DNA of 16,438 bases from an uncultured Sinobacteraceae bacterium (GTDB lineage: Bacteria; Pseudomonadota; Gammaproteobacteria; Steroidobacterales; Steroidobacteraceae), in NCBI GenBank assembly GCA_937902995.1, contig CALEKY010000082.1:1-16438 (forward strand). The letters are read 5' to 3'. Numbering within the stretch: the first letter of the stretch is position 1; each line of letters opens with the position of its first letter. The position numbers were made by a program, and so were the translations under genes. Positions 6,874 through 13,441 of this stretch are shown here, in pieces. Under the pieces are notes generated by a model. That model saw only the letters and a program-made list of their open reading frames with translations, was not told the origin of the DNA and made no database searches.

Positions 6874-7750
6874 AAACCGTCAGCGCGCAATCGTCGCCCT
6901 GATTGCGGTGATGATCGTTTGGGGCAGTACGTTCGTCGTGACGAAATCGGCGATCGCCGAATTGCCTCCTTTGACGCTCGCATTCGTGCGCGTTGCCATC
7001 GGTGCGCTGCTCTTGCTGCCGTTCGCAATGCCCCGCTTGCGCCAGTCCGAGCGGAAGCTGCCCTGGGGTGCGCTTTGGGCGATGGGTTTCATCGGCGTGA
7101 CGCTGTACTACATCTTGTTCAACTTCTCGCTTTCGCTGACCTCCGCATCGCAGGGCGCGCTCGTGCAGAGCTCCATTCCCGCGGTGACTGCGGCAATTGC
7201 AGCAGTCTGGCTGCGCGAGTCTGCCAGCCGCGCTCGCATTGTCGGTATTGCGCTGTCGATCCTGGGCGTGCTCGTCGTGTTCTCGGGCGGGACCGGCGGC
7301 GATACCAATGCAGCATCGCCGCTGTTGGGTAACTCGTTGATGTTCGGTTCCGTCGTCTGCTGGGGGCTGTACACGTCGTGCGCAAGAAAGGTTGCGCAGT
7401 TCGATGCGATCGTCGTCACCATGTTCGTAACGGCAATCGGCGCGCTGCTGCTGTTGCCGTTTGCAATTTTCGAGCTCTGGAACGGCGCATCGTTTGCAGC
7501 CAGTCCGCCGGCTTGGGCCGGAGCGCTCTACTTGGGCGCACTCGCTTCGGGCATCGGCTATCTGCTTTACAACTACGCGCTCAAACACATGGCTGCCAGC
7601 CAAGTCGGCGTGTTCACGAATCTCATCCCGGTCGTCGGCGTTCTAACCGGTGTTCTCGTGCTGGGAGAAGCATTGTCCTGGCAGGCGATCGTCGGCGGAT
7701 TGATCGTGATGGCGGGAGTGGCGGTGACGACGAGAGCTCGCGAGTCGTGA
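6833..7750 (+). CDS. EamA-type (DMT superfamily) membrane transporter
   Basis: This 305-residue protein has ten hydrophobic segments in two EamA halves. The first half begins AIVALIAVMIVWGSTFVVTKSA, with the WGSTF motif typical of drug/metabolite exporters. The second half has SVVCWGLYTSCARK and ends with a conserved helix around GVFTNLIPVVGVLTGVLVLGE. Members export amino acids, nucleosides or other metabolites across the inner membrane; the substrate cannot be predicted. ATG 6833 follows AAGG at 6824-6827 with 5-base spacing. An ATG at 6767 would add 22 residues of low-complexity Gly/Arg sequence and is less likely. Residues 6-14 are encoded by a polypyrimidine repeat, and the stop codon at 7748-7750 is part of a TGATCCG heptad, so repeats border both ends. 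Confidence 0.9.
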   Translation: MGQRRVFSPFPISPNRQRAIVALIAVMIVWGSTFVVTKSAIAELPPLTLAFVRVAIGALLLLPFAMPRLRQSERKLPWGALWAMGFIGVTLYYILFNFSLSLTSASQGALVQSSIPAVTAAIAAVWLRESASRARIVGIALSILGVLVVFSGGTGGDTNAASPLLGNSLMFGSVVCWGLYTSCARKVAQFDAIVVTMFVTAIGALLLLPFAIFELWNGASFAASPPAWAGALYLGALASGIGYLLYNYALKHMAASQVGVFTNLIPVVGVLTGVLVLGEALSWQAIVGGLIVMAGVAVTTRARES

Positions 7751-7848
7751 TCCGTGGTTCGTGATCCGTGCGCGCAACGCGCTTTCCCCTTTCCTTTTTC
7801 CCTTTTCCCGATTCCCTCCTTCCCTTATTCCCTTCTTCCCTCATTCCC
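7741..7848 (+). repeat. modular intergenic repeat, copy 2 (heptads, GC palindrome, octads)
   Basis: Order on the plus strand: four heptads CGAGTCG, TGATCCG, TGGTTCG and TGATCCG (7741-7768); palindrome GCGCG-CAA-CGCGC (7770-7782); then a polypyrimidine tract ending in four 8-bp units TCCTTCCC, TTATTCCC, TTCTTCCC and TCATTCCC (7817-7848). The first TGA supplies the EamA stop. The last TCA is, on the minus strand, the DUF952 stop. The minus strand carries six GGG runs spaced 4-5 bases apart, which meets the usual G-quadruplex pattern. Confidence 0.85.
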
Positions 7849-8212
7849 TGGCCTTGCACGTGCAAACGCCTGTCACATTGCACGGCATCTTCCACTTTCC
7901 GTCCTCGCCGCGAGTCAGTTCGCGAACGGAAAGGACTGCCGACATCGGCAGCGGGCCGTAAATGTGGGGATAGGCCTCGGTGCGGCCTGGCGAAGCCTCA
8001 TCGACGATGCGTGCACCGACGCGTGCCGGGTCGATCTCGAGCAACGCGAGATCGGCGCTGTCACGAAACAGCGTATCGGCGATCTGTTGCACTTGGTGTG
8101 CATACGAGCAATGGATGTACCCCTGCGAGCCGAGCGACTCCGGTGTGTATTGCCCGGCGCGCGCCGCGCGCTCGATGGCTCTGATGGGGGCGAGGTGGAA
8201 GAGGGAGGGCAT
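7841..8212 (-). CDS. DUF952-family protein
   Basis: This 123-residue cytoplasmic protein opens with SLFHLAP, then QGYIHCSYAHQVQQIADTLF and LALLEIDPARVG, and later AYPHIYGPLPMSAVLSV. Together these are the recurrent blocks of DUF952, a small fold of unknown biochemical role. The conserved-looking histidines (His in YIHCS and in YPHIYGPL) could form an active site, but no reaction is established to my knowledge. The last codons, AGG GAA TGA, come from a GGGAATGA octad of the downstream repeat, so the native C-terminus may have been altered. The start codon touches the first heptad of copy 3 directly, and no good Shine-Dalgarno is present. It follows the LysR gene in the same direction after 97 bp and may share its transcript. 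Confidence 0.85.
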   Translation of the reverse strand: MPSLFHLAPIRAIERAARAGQYTPESLGSQGYIHCSYAHQVQQIADTLFRDSADLALLEIDPARVGARIVDEASPGRTEAYPHIYGPLPMSAVLSVRELTRGEDGKWKMPCNVTGVCTCKARE

Positions 8213-8298
8213 TGATCCGTGACTCGTGATTCGTGAGTGGTGAGTCGTGAGTGACGGCGCGCGAATGCGCGCTCTGGCTACAGCCTACAGTCTACAGC
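8213..8298 (+). repeat. modular intergenic repeat, copy 3 (heptads, GC palindrome, CTACAGY heptads)
   Basis: Six contiguous heptads run from 8213 to 8254: TGATCCG, TGACTCG, TGATTCG, TGAGTGG, TGAGTCG and TGAGTGA. A perfect hairpin GCGCGC-GAAT-GCGCGC follows (8257-8272). Then three heptads of a second kind, CTACAGC, CTACAGT and CTACAGC, run from 8278 to 8298. This is the first half of copy 4. It fills the gap between the LysR stop and the DUF952 start almost completely. Confidence 0.88.
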
Positions 8299-8304
8299 CT
8301 GTCA

Positions 8305-8320
8305 CGGAGCTACCGCTCCG
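8305..8320 (-). terminator. hairpin overlapping the LysR stop codon
   Basis: CGGAGC (8305-8310) and GCTCCG (8315-8320) form a perfect 6-bp stem around four bases, with the LysR TAG inside the hairpin. No T-run follows on the minus strand, so it may be a weak terminator or a chance palindrome. Confidence 0.3.
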
Positions 8321-9197
8321 CGACGAGGTCTCGCACGAGCTCTTGCGCATACGTCGGCAGGTCTTCGAGCTTGCGGACGCAGATCGTGAGCTTCCTGAGC
8401 GCCCAGTCGTCGGTGAGTCGAATGCGATGCAGGGTGATCGTGCGTGCATTGCGTTCGGCCGTCGTTTCCGGTACGACGCCGATGCCGACGTTGCACGCGA
8501 CGAGACGGCACACGGCATCGAAGCTGCGGAGCTGGACGCGTAGCTTCAGTCGCTTGCCGACGCGGTCGGCCTTATCGGAAAGGAACCGCTGCAGCGAGCT
8601 GCTGCGATCGAGGCCGACGAAATCGTAGTCGAGCACATCGTGGAAGGCGATCGACTCGATCTTGCCGAGGGGATGCGTCGGTGCCGCGACGAGCACGAAG
8701 CGGTCGACGCGGAACGGAAAGACTTCCAGGCCCGTGACGTCCTCGGTACCCGCGACGATGCCGATATCCGCTTTACCGTCTGCAACCGCGGCAACGATCT
8801 CATCGCTCAAACGCTCTTCGAGATCGATGTTCACGTGCGGATGAGCCGCAAGAAAATTGCTGAGCGGCTCGGGCAGGAATTCGGTGAGCGCATTCGTATT
8901 GGACAGCAGCCGGATATGGCCCTTGAGTCCGTCGGCGTACTCGCTCAGCTCGCCGCGCATACGCTCGGCCTGCTGCAAGATCAGCCGTGCATGGTGTAGC
9001 AACGTACGTCCTGCCGGTGTCGGCTGCACGCCTTGACGGTCGCGATTGAGAAGCGCCGTACCGAGCTCCAGCTCCATGTTGCGGATACGCGTGCTCGCCG
9101 CGGCCACTGCAAGATGCATGCGCTCGGCACCCGCAGTGATACTGCCGGCCTCGACGACGTGGATGAACAACTTGAGGTCGGTCAGGTCGAAGCGCAT
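8310..9197 (-). CDS. LysR-family transcriptional regulator
   Basis: This 295-residue protein has the usual LysR length. The N-terminal winged helix-turn-helix covers about 4-62: LKLFIHVVEAGSITAGAERMHLAVAAASTRIRNMELELGTALLNRDRQGVQPTPAG. A linker helix and the type-2 periplasmic-binding-like effector domain (about 90-290) follow, with KGHIRLLSN starting the domain and VGIGVVPE near its end. It binds DNA as a dimer or tetramer and responds to a small molecule that the sequence does not reveal. LysR genes often regulate a divergent neighbour, but here the next gene upstream (EAL protein) runs in the same direction, beyond a long repeat. The start codon is 11 bases from TCACGAGTC-type heptads and has no recognisable Shine-Dalgarno. 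Confidence 0.94.
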   Translation of the reverse strand: MRFDLTDLKLFIHVVEAGSITAGAERMHLAVAAASTRIRNMELELGTALLNRDRQGVQPTPAGRTLLHHARLILQQAERMRGELSEYADGLKGHIRLLSNTNALTEFLPEPLSNFLAAHPHVNIDLEERLSDEIVAAVADGKADIGIVAGTEDVTGLEVFPFRVDRFVLVAAPTHPLGKIESIAFHDVLDYDFVGLDRSSSLQRFLSDKADRVGKRLKLRVQLRSFDAVCRLVACNVGIGVVPETTAERNARTITLHRIRLTDDWALRKLTICVRKLEDLPTYAQELVRDLVAER

Positions 9198-9208
9198 TGC
9201 GAGGGGCG

Positions 9209-9373
9209 GGACTCGTGACTCGCGGGTCGTGAGAAGTGAGTAGTGAGTAGTTGAATAGAGGCGCGCGTTCGCGCTCCGTGCCTACAGTCTACAGCTTTCC
9301 GTCCGTGATTCGTCGCGCAGTTGCGCGCTTTCCCCTTTTGCCCCTTTCCCTTTTCCCTCCTTCCCTTCTTCCC
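9209..9373 (+). repeat. modular intergenic repeat, copy 4 (full composite)
   Basis: This is the most complete copy. It has six heptads GGACTCG, TGACTCG, CGGGTCG, TGAGAAG, TGAGTAG and TGAGTAG (9209-9250); palindrome GCGCG/CGCGC (9263-9274); CTACAGT and CTACAGC (9282-9295); a further TGATTCG (9306-9312); a second palindrome CGCGCA-GT-TGCGCG (9314-9327); and a polypyrimidine tract ending TCCTTCCC and TTCTTCCC (9358-9373). It combines the module orders of copy 3 and copy 2. It fills the LysR/EAL gap and stops exactly at the EAL stop codon. Confidence 0.88.
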
Positions 9374-11209
9374 TCAACAAAACAGCCTCGCCAACGGCTG
9401 CGGCTGGTCGAAATGGAAGCCCTGGGCGTAGTCGAGGCCGATGTCGACGAGCTTTTCGTACACGTCGGCGGTTTCGACGCGCTCGGCGACGGTTTCGATG
9501 CCCATCGTATTTGCCAGCTGCGCGACGGCACGCAGCACGGACTCGGTACGTTGGTTCGTTGCAGCACCGCGAACGAGCGAGCCGTCGATCTTCACGCAGC
9601 TCACGGGCCACTTGCGCAGAGGATCGAACGTGGCAAGTCCGGAACGGCAGTTGTCGAGCGCCAGGCGGCAGCCGACGTCGCGCAGTCGTGCGCTCAAGAT
9701 CTCCACTTGATGTGCGTGCTGGAGCGCATCGCACTCGGCGATCTCGAACACGAGCAGGCCCGGCGGAATCGAGCTCTTGCAAACTTCCGCCACGATGAAT
9801 TCGGCGAAGCGATCCGTGGCGAGGGACTGCGCGGCAAGGTTGATACAGAACTCCCAGCCGCTTCTGCGTACGAGCGATGCGTGCTTGCGCAGTGTCAGCA
9901 GGAGCTCACGGATCACCCACCGGTCGAGCTCCGGCAGCAATGTGCTCGCTTCCGCAGCTTCGAAGAACGAAGCAGGCGGGCGAAGCACATTCGCTTCCTG
10001 CATACGCAGGAGTACTTCGAAACGGGGCGGAGAAGATCGATCCTTCAGAGGCGCGATTCTTTGCGCGTACAAGTTGAGGCCACCGTCGCGCAGCGCAGCC
10101 CGAATGCGCTCGTCCATGGGGCGTGCGGCGTCTGGCGTAATGACGAGCGGGACGCTCGGCCCAGCGGGACGGGCCGGATCGTTCATCTTGAGAGGTGCCG
10201 GCCGCGCTGGCTGTGCTACGACTTGGCTCGTGCGGGCCTCCGCTGCGGAACCGGGCTCGCTCGCGCGCTTCTCGATTGCTCGAGGCGGCGCAGGCGTTTC
10301 GCCGTCGACGAGCTCGGTGAGCATTTCCGGAGAAAGCGGGTGCAGAAGCGGCTCGATCGCTTGCACATCCGCGCTCGAGAAGTCGCGGCCGCGGCTTTCC
10401 CGAAACAGCAACAACAGGGCAGCGAGCCGATCCGAGCTCGTCCGCAGCGGCACGACGAGGAATTTGTAAGGTGCCGACATTTTCGAGACGGCGTTCACCA
10501 TGAACGGCTCGCTGCGGAGCTGCATCAGCTTCAGCATCGGCGTGCGGACTGCGTCGATCGCGGCATTGATGGCGAGATCGGACTCGTTGGGGCTCGCACG
10601 ATGCGTCAGCGTGAAAGAACGTTCGGCCACGACGACCGCGCCGAATGCACATTGCAGGCGGTGCGTGGCGTTGGCCAGCGTGCGGCGTAGCAGGGCAGGT
10701 AGGGGAGCCGCTGTCTCGAGCGTGCCGGCGACCGATGCATCGGCATCATCCCGGGCGGTGTCCTCGGGCGCTTGCCCGCTGTGGCGATGCCATGCGTGAG
10801 AAAGAATCTCGAGCAACGGCGACAACAGCCGCTCGACGGTTTCATTCCGCCGGTAGATCGCATTCGAGGCTGCCATTCTGAACACGATCGCGAGCGCCCC
10901 GACGAGCTCGTCTCCGGGTGAGCGGATCGGAAACACATAGGTCGGCTGGTCGGAGCCGGCGGCTTCGTGATCGGCAACCATTCCGCGGGAGCCGTACTGG
11001 GCGGTGCGCGCGAGGACGGCCTCGACCCGCGCGCGGAGCTCAGGCTCCTCCAGTCCGTCGCTGATCCACAGAGCCTGCCCGTGTTCGTCGTAAAAGCTGA
11101 CTTTGTCCGTCAGCGGCAGAAGCATGCGCACGAGCTGCGCATAGCTTTCGTACGGCATGGTGCCGTGCGGCGGCTCGGTTTGCGCAAATCGTTGCGGTTT
11201 AGACGACAT
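9374..11209 (-). CDS. EAL-domain protein with GAF-like N-terminus and altered loop 6
   Basis: The protein has 611 residues from ATG 11209, or 594 from ATG 11158; neither has a clear ribosome site. Two GAF-like regions (about 20-150 and 165-300) precede a Pro/Ala-rich linker (about 310-375) and a C-terminal EAL domain (about 375-611). EAL landmarks are Glu398 (FEVLLR, EVL not EAL), Asn457 (INLAAQSL), Glu489 (FEIAE), Asp519, Lys540 (VKID), Glu576 (VAERVE) and Gln596 (AQGFHF). The normal DDFGTG loop 6 reads DNCRSG, so the second metal-site Asp is Asn520. The family hydrolyses c-di-GMP to pGpG. This copy may be slow, inactive or a c-di-GMP receptor, as known for FimX-like proteins. The stop codon immediately follows a TTCTTCCC octad. 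Confidence 0.9.
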   Translation of the reverse strand: MSSKPQRFAQTEPPHGTMPYESYAQLVRMLLPLTDKVSFYDEHGQALWISDGLEEPELRARVEAVLARTAQYGSRGMVADHEAAGSDQPTYVFPIRSPGDELVGALAIVFRMAASNAIYRRNETVERLLSPLLEILSHAWHRHSGQAPEDTARDDADASVAGTLETAAPLPALLRRTLANATHRLQCAFGAVVVAERSFTLTHRASPNESDLAINAAIDAVRTPMLKLMQLRSEPFMVNAVSKMSAPYKFLVVPLRTSSDRLAALLLLFRESRGRDFSSADVQAIEPLLHPLSPEMLTELVDGETPAPPRAIEKRASEPGSAAEARTSQVVAQPARPAPLKMNDPARPAGPSVPLVITPDAARPMDERIRAALRDGGLNLYAQRIAPLKDRSSPPRFEVLLRMQEANVLRPPASFFEAAEASTLLPELDRWVIRELLLTLRKHASLVRRSGWEFCINLAAQSLATDRFAEFIVAEVCKSSIPPGLLVFEIAECDALQHAHQVEILSARLRDVGCRLALDNCRSGLATFDPLRKWPVSCVKIDGSLVRGAATNQRTESVLRAVAQLANTMGIETVAERVETADVYEKLVDIGLDYAQGFHFDQPQPLARLFC

Positions 11210-11221
11210 AATACGGCTCGG

Positions 11222-11239
11222 GCGCGAGGAGCCTCGCGC
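11222..11239. promoter_or_regulatory. 18-bp perfect palindrome upstream of the EAL gene
   Basis: GCGCGAGG and CCTCGCGC flank a 2-bp centre, giving an 8-bp dyad 12 bases before the EAL start codon. It could be an operator or an RNA hairpin in the EAL leader. No known box matches. Confidence 0.35.
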
Positions 11240-11287
11240 AGGTGCACTCCAGCGTTGGAAATCCCCTTTCGGTGGCGGCCCGGCACA

Positions 11288-11299
11288 GCGCTCGAGCGC
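11288..11299. promoter_or_regulatory. 12-bp perfect palindrome in the EAL/bPH2 divergent gap
   Basis: GCGCTCGAGCGC is fully self-complementary and lies in the 228-bp gap between two divergent genes. It could be an operator shared by both. Nothing else was identified in this gap except a TACAAT hexamer nearer the bPH2 gene. Confidence 0.25.
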
Positions 11300-11403
11300 C
11301 GGCAGGTCGCTTTGTCGAGTCAGCCGAATCATCTCACGAATGCGGCGACGATCGTACCGACTTGGGATACGCCTTTCGTCCAAAGCGACTCGCTGCGGCT
11401 CGC

Positions 11404-11409
11404 TACAAT
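11404..11409 (+). promoter_or_regulatory. possible -10 element of the bPH2 gene pair
   Basis: TACAAT in the context GCTACAATGG resembles a sigma-70 -10 box and lies 29 bases before the ATG at 11438. No convincing -35 stands 16-18 bases upstream. Confidence 0.3.
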
Positions 11410-11437
11410 GGTCGCGTCTGCTTGGGGTCGGAACATC

Positions 11438-11890
11438 ATGGAGCACGTGAACCCGAATACCGTTCCGGTGTGGCGCTGGCAGTCCGTTCTGGTCGTGCTT
11501 GTCCTTTCCGTGCCGTTCAGCGCGGTCGCGCTCCGGACCGACGACGGGCTCATCCTTGGCGCGTTCGGCACGTTCGTGTTCGTCGCGCTGGTCTGTGCGT
11601 GGTTCGTGCCGCCCGCCTATTACCGAAAGCTCCGGTTTGCGATCGACGAAGACGGCATCAAGATCGAGCGCGGCGTCTTGTGGCGTTCGTTCACGGCCTT
11701 GCCGAAAGTCCGCGTGCAGCATTCCGACGTGTCGCAGGGACCTCTGCAGCGCCACTTCGGTGTCGCGACGCTCAAGCTTTACACGGCTGGCAGCCGCTAC
11801 ACGAAAGTCGAGCTGCCGGGCCTCGAACAGAGCGAGGCGATTGCGTTACGCGATGTGCTTCTCGCTCGCGGAGGCGACAGTGGTGTCTGA
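11438..11890 (+). CDS. bPH2-domain membrane protein, YdbS-like
   Basis: This 150-residue protein has two N-terminal membrane helices (about 14-32 and 37-57) followed by one bacterial pleckstrin-homology domain of the DUF304/bPH2 type: FAIDEDGIKIERGVLWRSFTALPKVRVQHSDVSQGPLQRHFGVATLKLYTAG. The pattern of I-x-x-G-hydrophobic strands, then R-V-Q-H-x-D-V and Q-R-x-x-G-V-A-T-L is typical of YdbS. ATG 11438 has GGGG nine bases upstream. An in-frame ATG at 11408 lacks a ribosome site and sits on a -10-like hexamer. It overlaps the next gene by 11 bp, as in the ydbS-ydbT pairs of other bacteria. In Bacillus that pair has been linked to resistance to antimicrobial compounds; whether this applies here is unknown. 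Confidence 0.88.
   Translation: MEHVNPNTVPVWRWQSVLVVLVLSVPFSAVALRTDDGLILGAFGTFVFVALVCAWFVPPAYYRKLRFAIDEDGIKIERGVLWRSFTALPKVRVQHSDVSQGPLQRHFGVATLKLYTAGSRYTKVELPGLEQSEAIALRDVLLARGGDSGV
11870..11874 (+). promoter_or_regulatory. ribosome-binding site for the YdbT-like gene
   Basis: GGAGG lies inside the end of the YdbS-like gene, five bases before GTG 11880 and eight before GTG 11883. It supports a GTG start here, although the frame stays open far upstream. Confidence 0.6.
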
Positions 11891-13412
11891 GATCGACTTC
11901 GCGCCGGACAAGCGACTGCATCCGCTTTCCTGGCTGTTCATGCTCTGGCAGTCGATCAAGCAGATGCTGGTCCCGATCGTGGTTGCCTTCGTTTTCGGCG
12001 CTCGCAACGACAACGCAGGCGTGGGCTTGGTGCTCCTCGTTCCGCTTCTCATCGGCGCGCTCTGGCATCAGCGGCAGTTTCGTTACGGTTTCGGTCCGCA
12101 TGCCTTGATCTTGAAAGAAGGTTTGCTGTTTCGGAATCTTCGGCAGATCGAGTACGACCGTATCGAGAACGTCGATACGCAACGAAGCGTGTTGCACCGG
12201 CTCATGAACGTGGCCGAAGTGCGTCTCGAGAGCTCGCGAGGCGGTAAGCCCGAAGCGACGATTCGCGTGCTGAGCCTCGATGCGGTTCAGGAGTTGCGCG
12301 AACGCATTTTCGGCAGCCGATCCGAAGCTGCGTCGGCGTCGCAAGGGGCTGCGCGACCGGCCGCGCAAACGCTCTTGAGATTGTCTCCCGCCGAGCTGAT
12401 CCGCTACGGGCTCGTCGACAACCGCGGCATGATCGTGGTCGCCGCAGCATTCGGCGCCGCCGCGCAATCCGGTCTGTTGGAAGGTGCGGGGATGCTAGCG
12501 GAACGGACCTTCACGGATTCGACGGCGGCGCTCGGCTCGACACTCGTCGCCGTCGCGTTGGGTTTGTTGATCACGATCATCCTGCTGGTCCGATTGCTGT
12601 CGGTGGGCTGGGCGCTCGTGACGTTGCACGGGTTCACGGTCACACGCCACGACGCGGATTTGCGCATCCAATACGGATTGCTGACGCGCGTGGGACTGAC
12701 GCTGAGACTGCCGCGCATTCAGGCGGTCCACGAAACCGAGACCTTCCTGCATCGCTTCTTCGGCAGAGTCTCGCTAGCCGTCGATCTCGCGGGCGACGGA
12801 CAGGCCTCCGCGGACGCCAATGGAGCGCGCCATACTCGCGTGCGGTGGCTCGCGCCCATCTGCACGCCGCGCGAATCCCATGTCCTGACGCGCATCGCAT
12901 TACCGATGCTCGTCGGCGATACCGCGGCCGATTGGCAGCCGCTTGCACCTGGCGCCAAACGACGCATCTTTCGCAAGACCGTGTTCATTGCGACGGCGGT
13001 GTGTGCGCTTCCGGCGATATTCTGGCTCGGGGTTGCGGCGCCGTTGTTGTGGTTGCTCATCGTTCCGCTTGCGTGGTTGCATGCGATGCAGTACGTGCGG
13101 CACACGCGCTGGGCGCTGACGCGCGAAGCGCTGCTGTTTCGACACGGCTGGGTGACTCGTCGACTGTCTTGTGTCCCGCGCAGTCGCGTGCAAGTCGTTC
13201 AACGCGTTGCAACGCCGTTCGATCGCCGTGCACGCATGGCAAGCGTCGTCGTGGACACGGCGGGGGCGAGCGGAATTGCCGGCCCGATTCGTATCCGTTA
13301 TTTGCCGCAAGATACGGCAGCCGAGCTCTGCGCCTCGCTCTACACATCGGCGCGAGGGCTCATGCGCGTTCGGAGCGGTCTCCCGCAGGAAGCGGCTGCG
13401 CAGCTGCGTTAA
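11880..13412 (+). CDS. multi-bPH2-domain membrane protein, YdbT-like
   Basis: The protein has 510 residues from GTG 11880, or 509 from GTG 11883. Membrane helices occur at about 28-60, 183-202, 218-250 and 365-400, separating three cytoplasmic bPH2 domains. The first is FGPHALILKEGLLFRNLRQIEYDRIENVDTQ. The second is LHGFTVTRHDADLRIQYGLLTRVGLTLRLPRIQAVH. The third is LTREALLFRHGWVTRRLSCVPRSRVQVVQ. Each shows the arrangement of a hydrophobic strand, Gly, strand, Arg-(I/V)-(Q/E)-x-V typical of YdbT. Length and topology match the family (about 490-510 residues). It overlaps the YdbS-like gene by 11 bp and is probably translationally coupled, and the two likely form one complex in the inner membrane. 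The long open frame upstream to 11499 is a shadow of the first gene. Confidence 0.88.
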   Translation: MVSEIDFAPDKRLHPLSWLFMLWQSIKQMLVPIVVAFVFGARNDNAGVGLVLLVPLLIGALWHQRQFRYGFGPHALILKEGLLFRNLRQIEYDRIENVDTQRSVLHRLMNVAEVRLESSRGGKPEATIRVLSLDAVQELRERIFGSRSEAASASQGAARPAAQTLLRLSPAELIRYGLVDNRGMIVVAAAFGAAAQSGLLEGAGMLAERTFTDSTAALGSTLVAVALGLLITIILLVRLLSVGWALVTLHGFTVTRHDADLRIQYGLLTRVGLTLRLPRIQAVHETETFLHRFFGRVSLAVDLAGDGQASADANGARHTRVRWLAPICTPRESHVLTRIALPMLVGDTAADWQPLAPGAKRRIFRKTVFIATAVCALPAIFWLGVAAPLLWLLIVPLAWLHAMQYVRHTRWALTREALLFRHGWVTRRLSCVPRSRVQVVQRVATPFDRRARMASVVVDTAGASGIAGPIRIRYLPQDTAAELCASLYTSARGLMRVRSGLPQEAAAQLR

Positions 13413-13441
13413 AGGAACCGGGTTCGCATGGGTGGCGTTGG

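Noticed and set aside
6635..7603. Minus-strand open frame of 322 codons
   Set aside because: It is antisense to the EamA transporter, whose ten hydrophobic segments are unmistakable on the plus strand.
8213..8298. CRISPR array
   Set aside because: The units are 7 bp in direct tandem with no unique spacers of 25-40 bp, and no cas gene is present.
7741..9373. Insertion sequence or MITE
   Set aside because: No transposase, no long terminal inverted repeats and no target-site duplication are seen. The structure is tandem short units plus small palindromes.
9251..10690. Long plus-strand open frame of 479 codons
   Set aside because: It starts inside repeat copy 4 and then runs antisense to the EAL gene. 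Its protein is Arg/His-rich with no family pattern, while the minus strand has clear EAL motifs.
12845..13441. N-terminal extension of the barrel-protein frame
   Set aside because: It overlaps the YdbT-like gene out of frame. The signal peptide right after ATG 13442 shows the real start.
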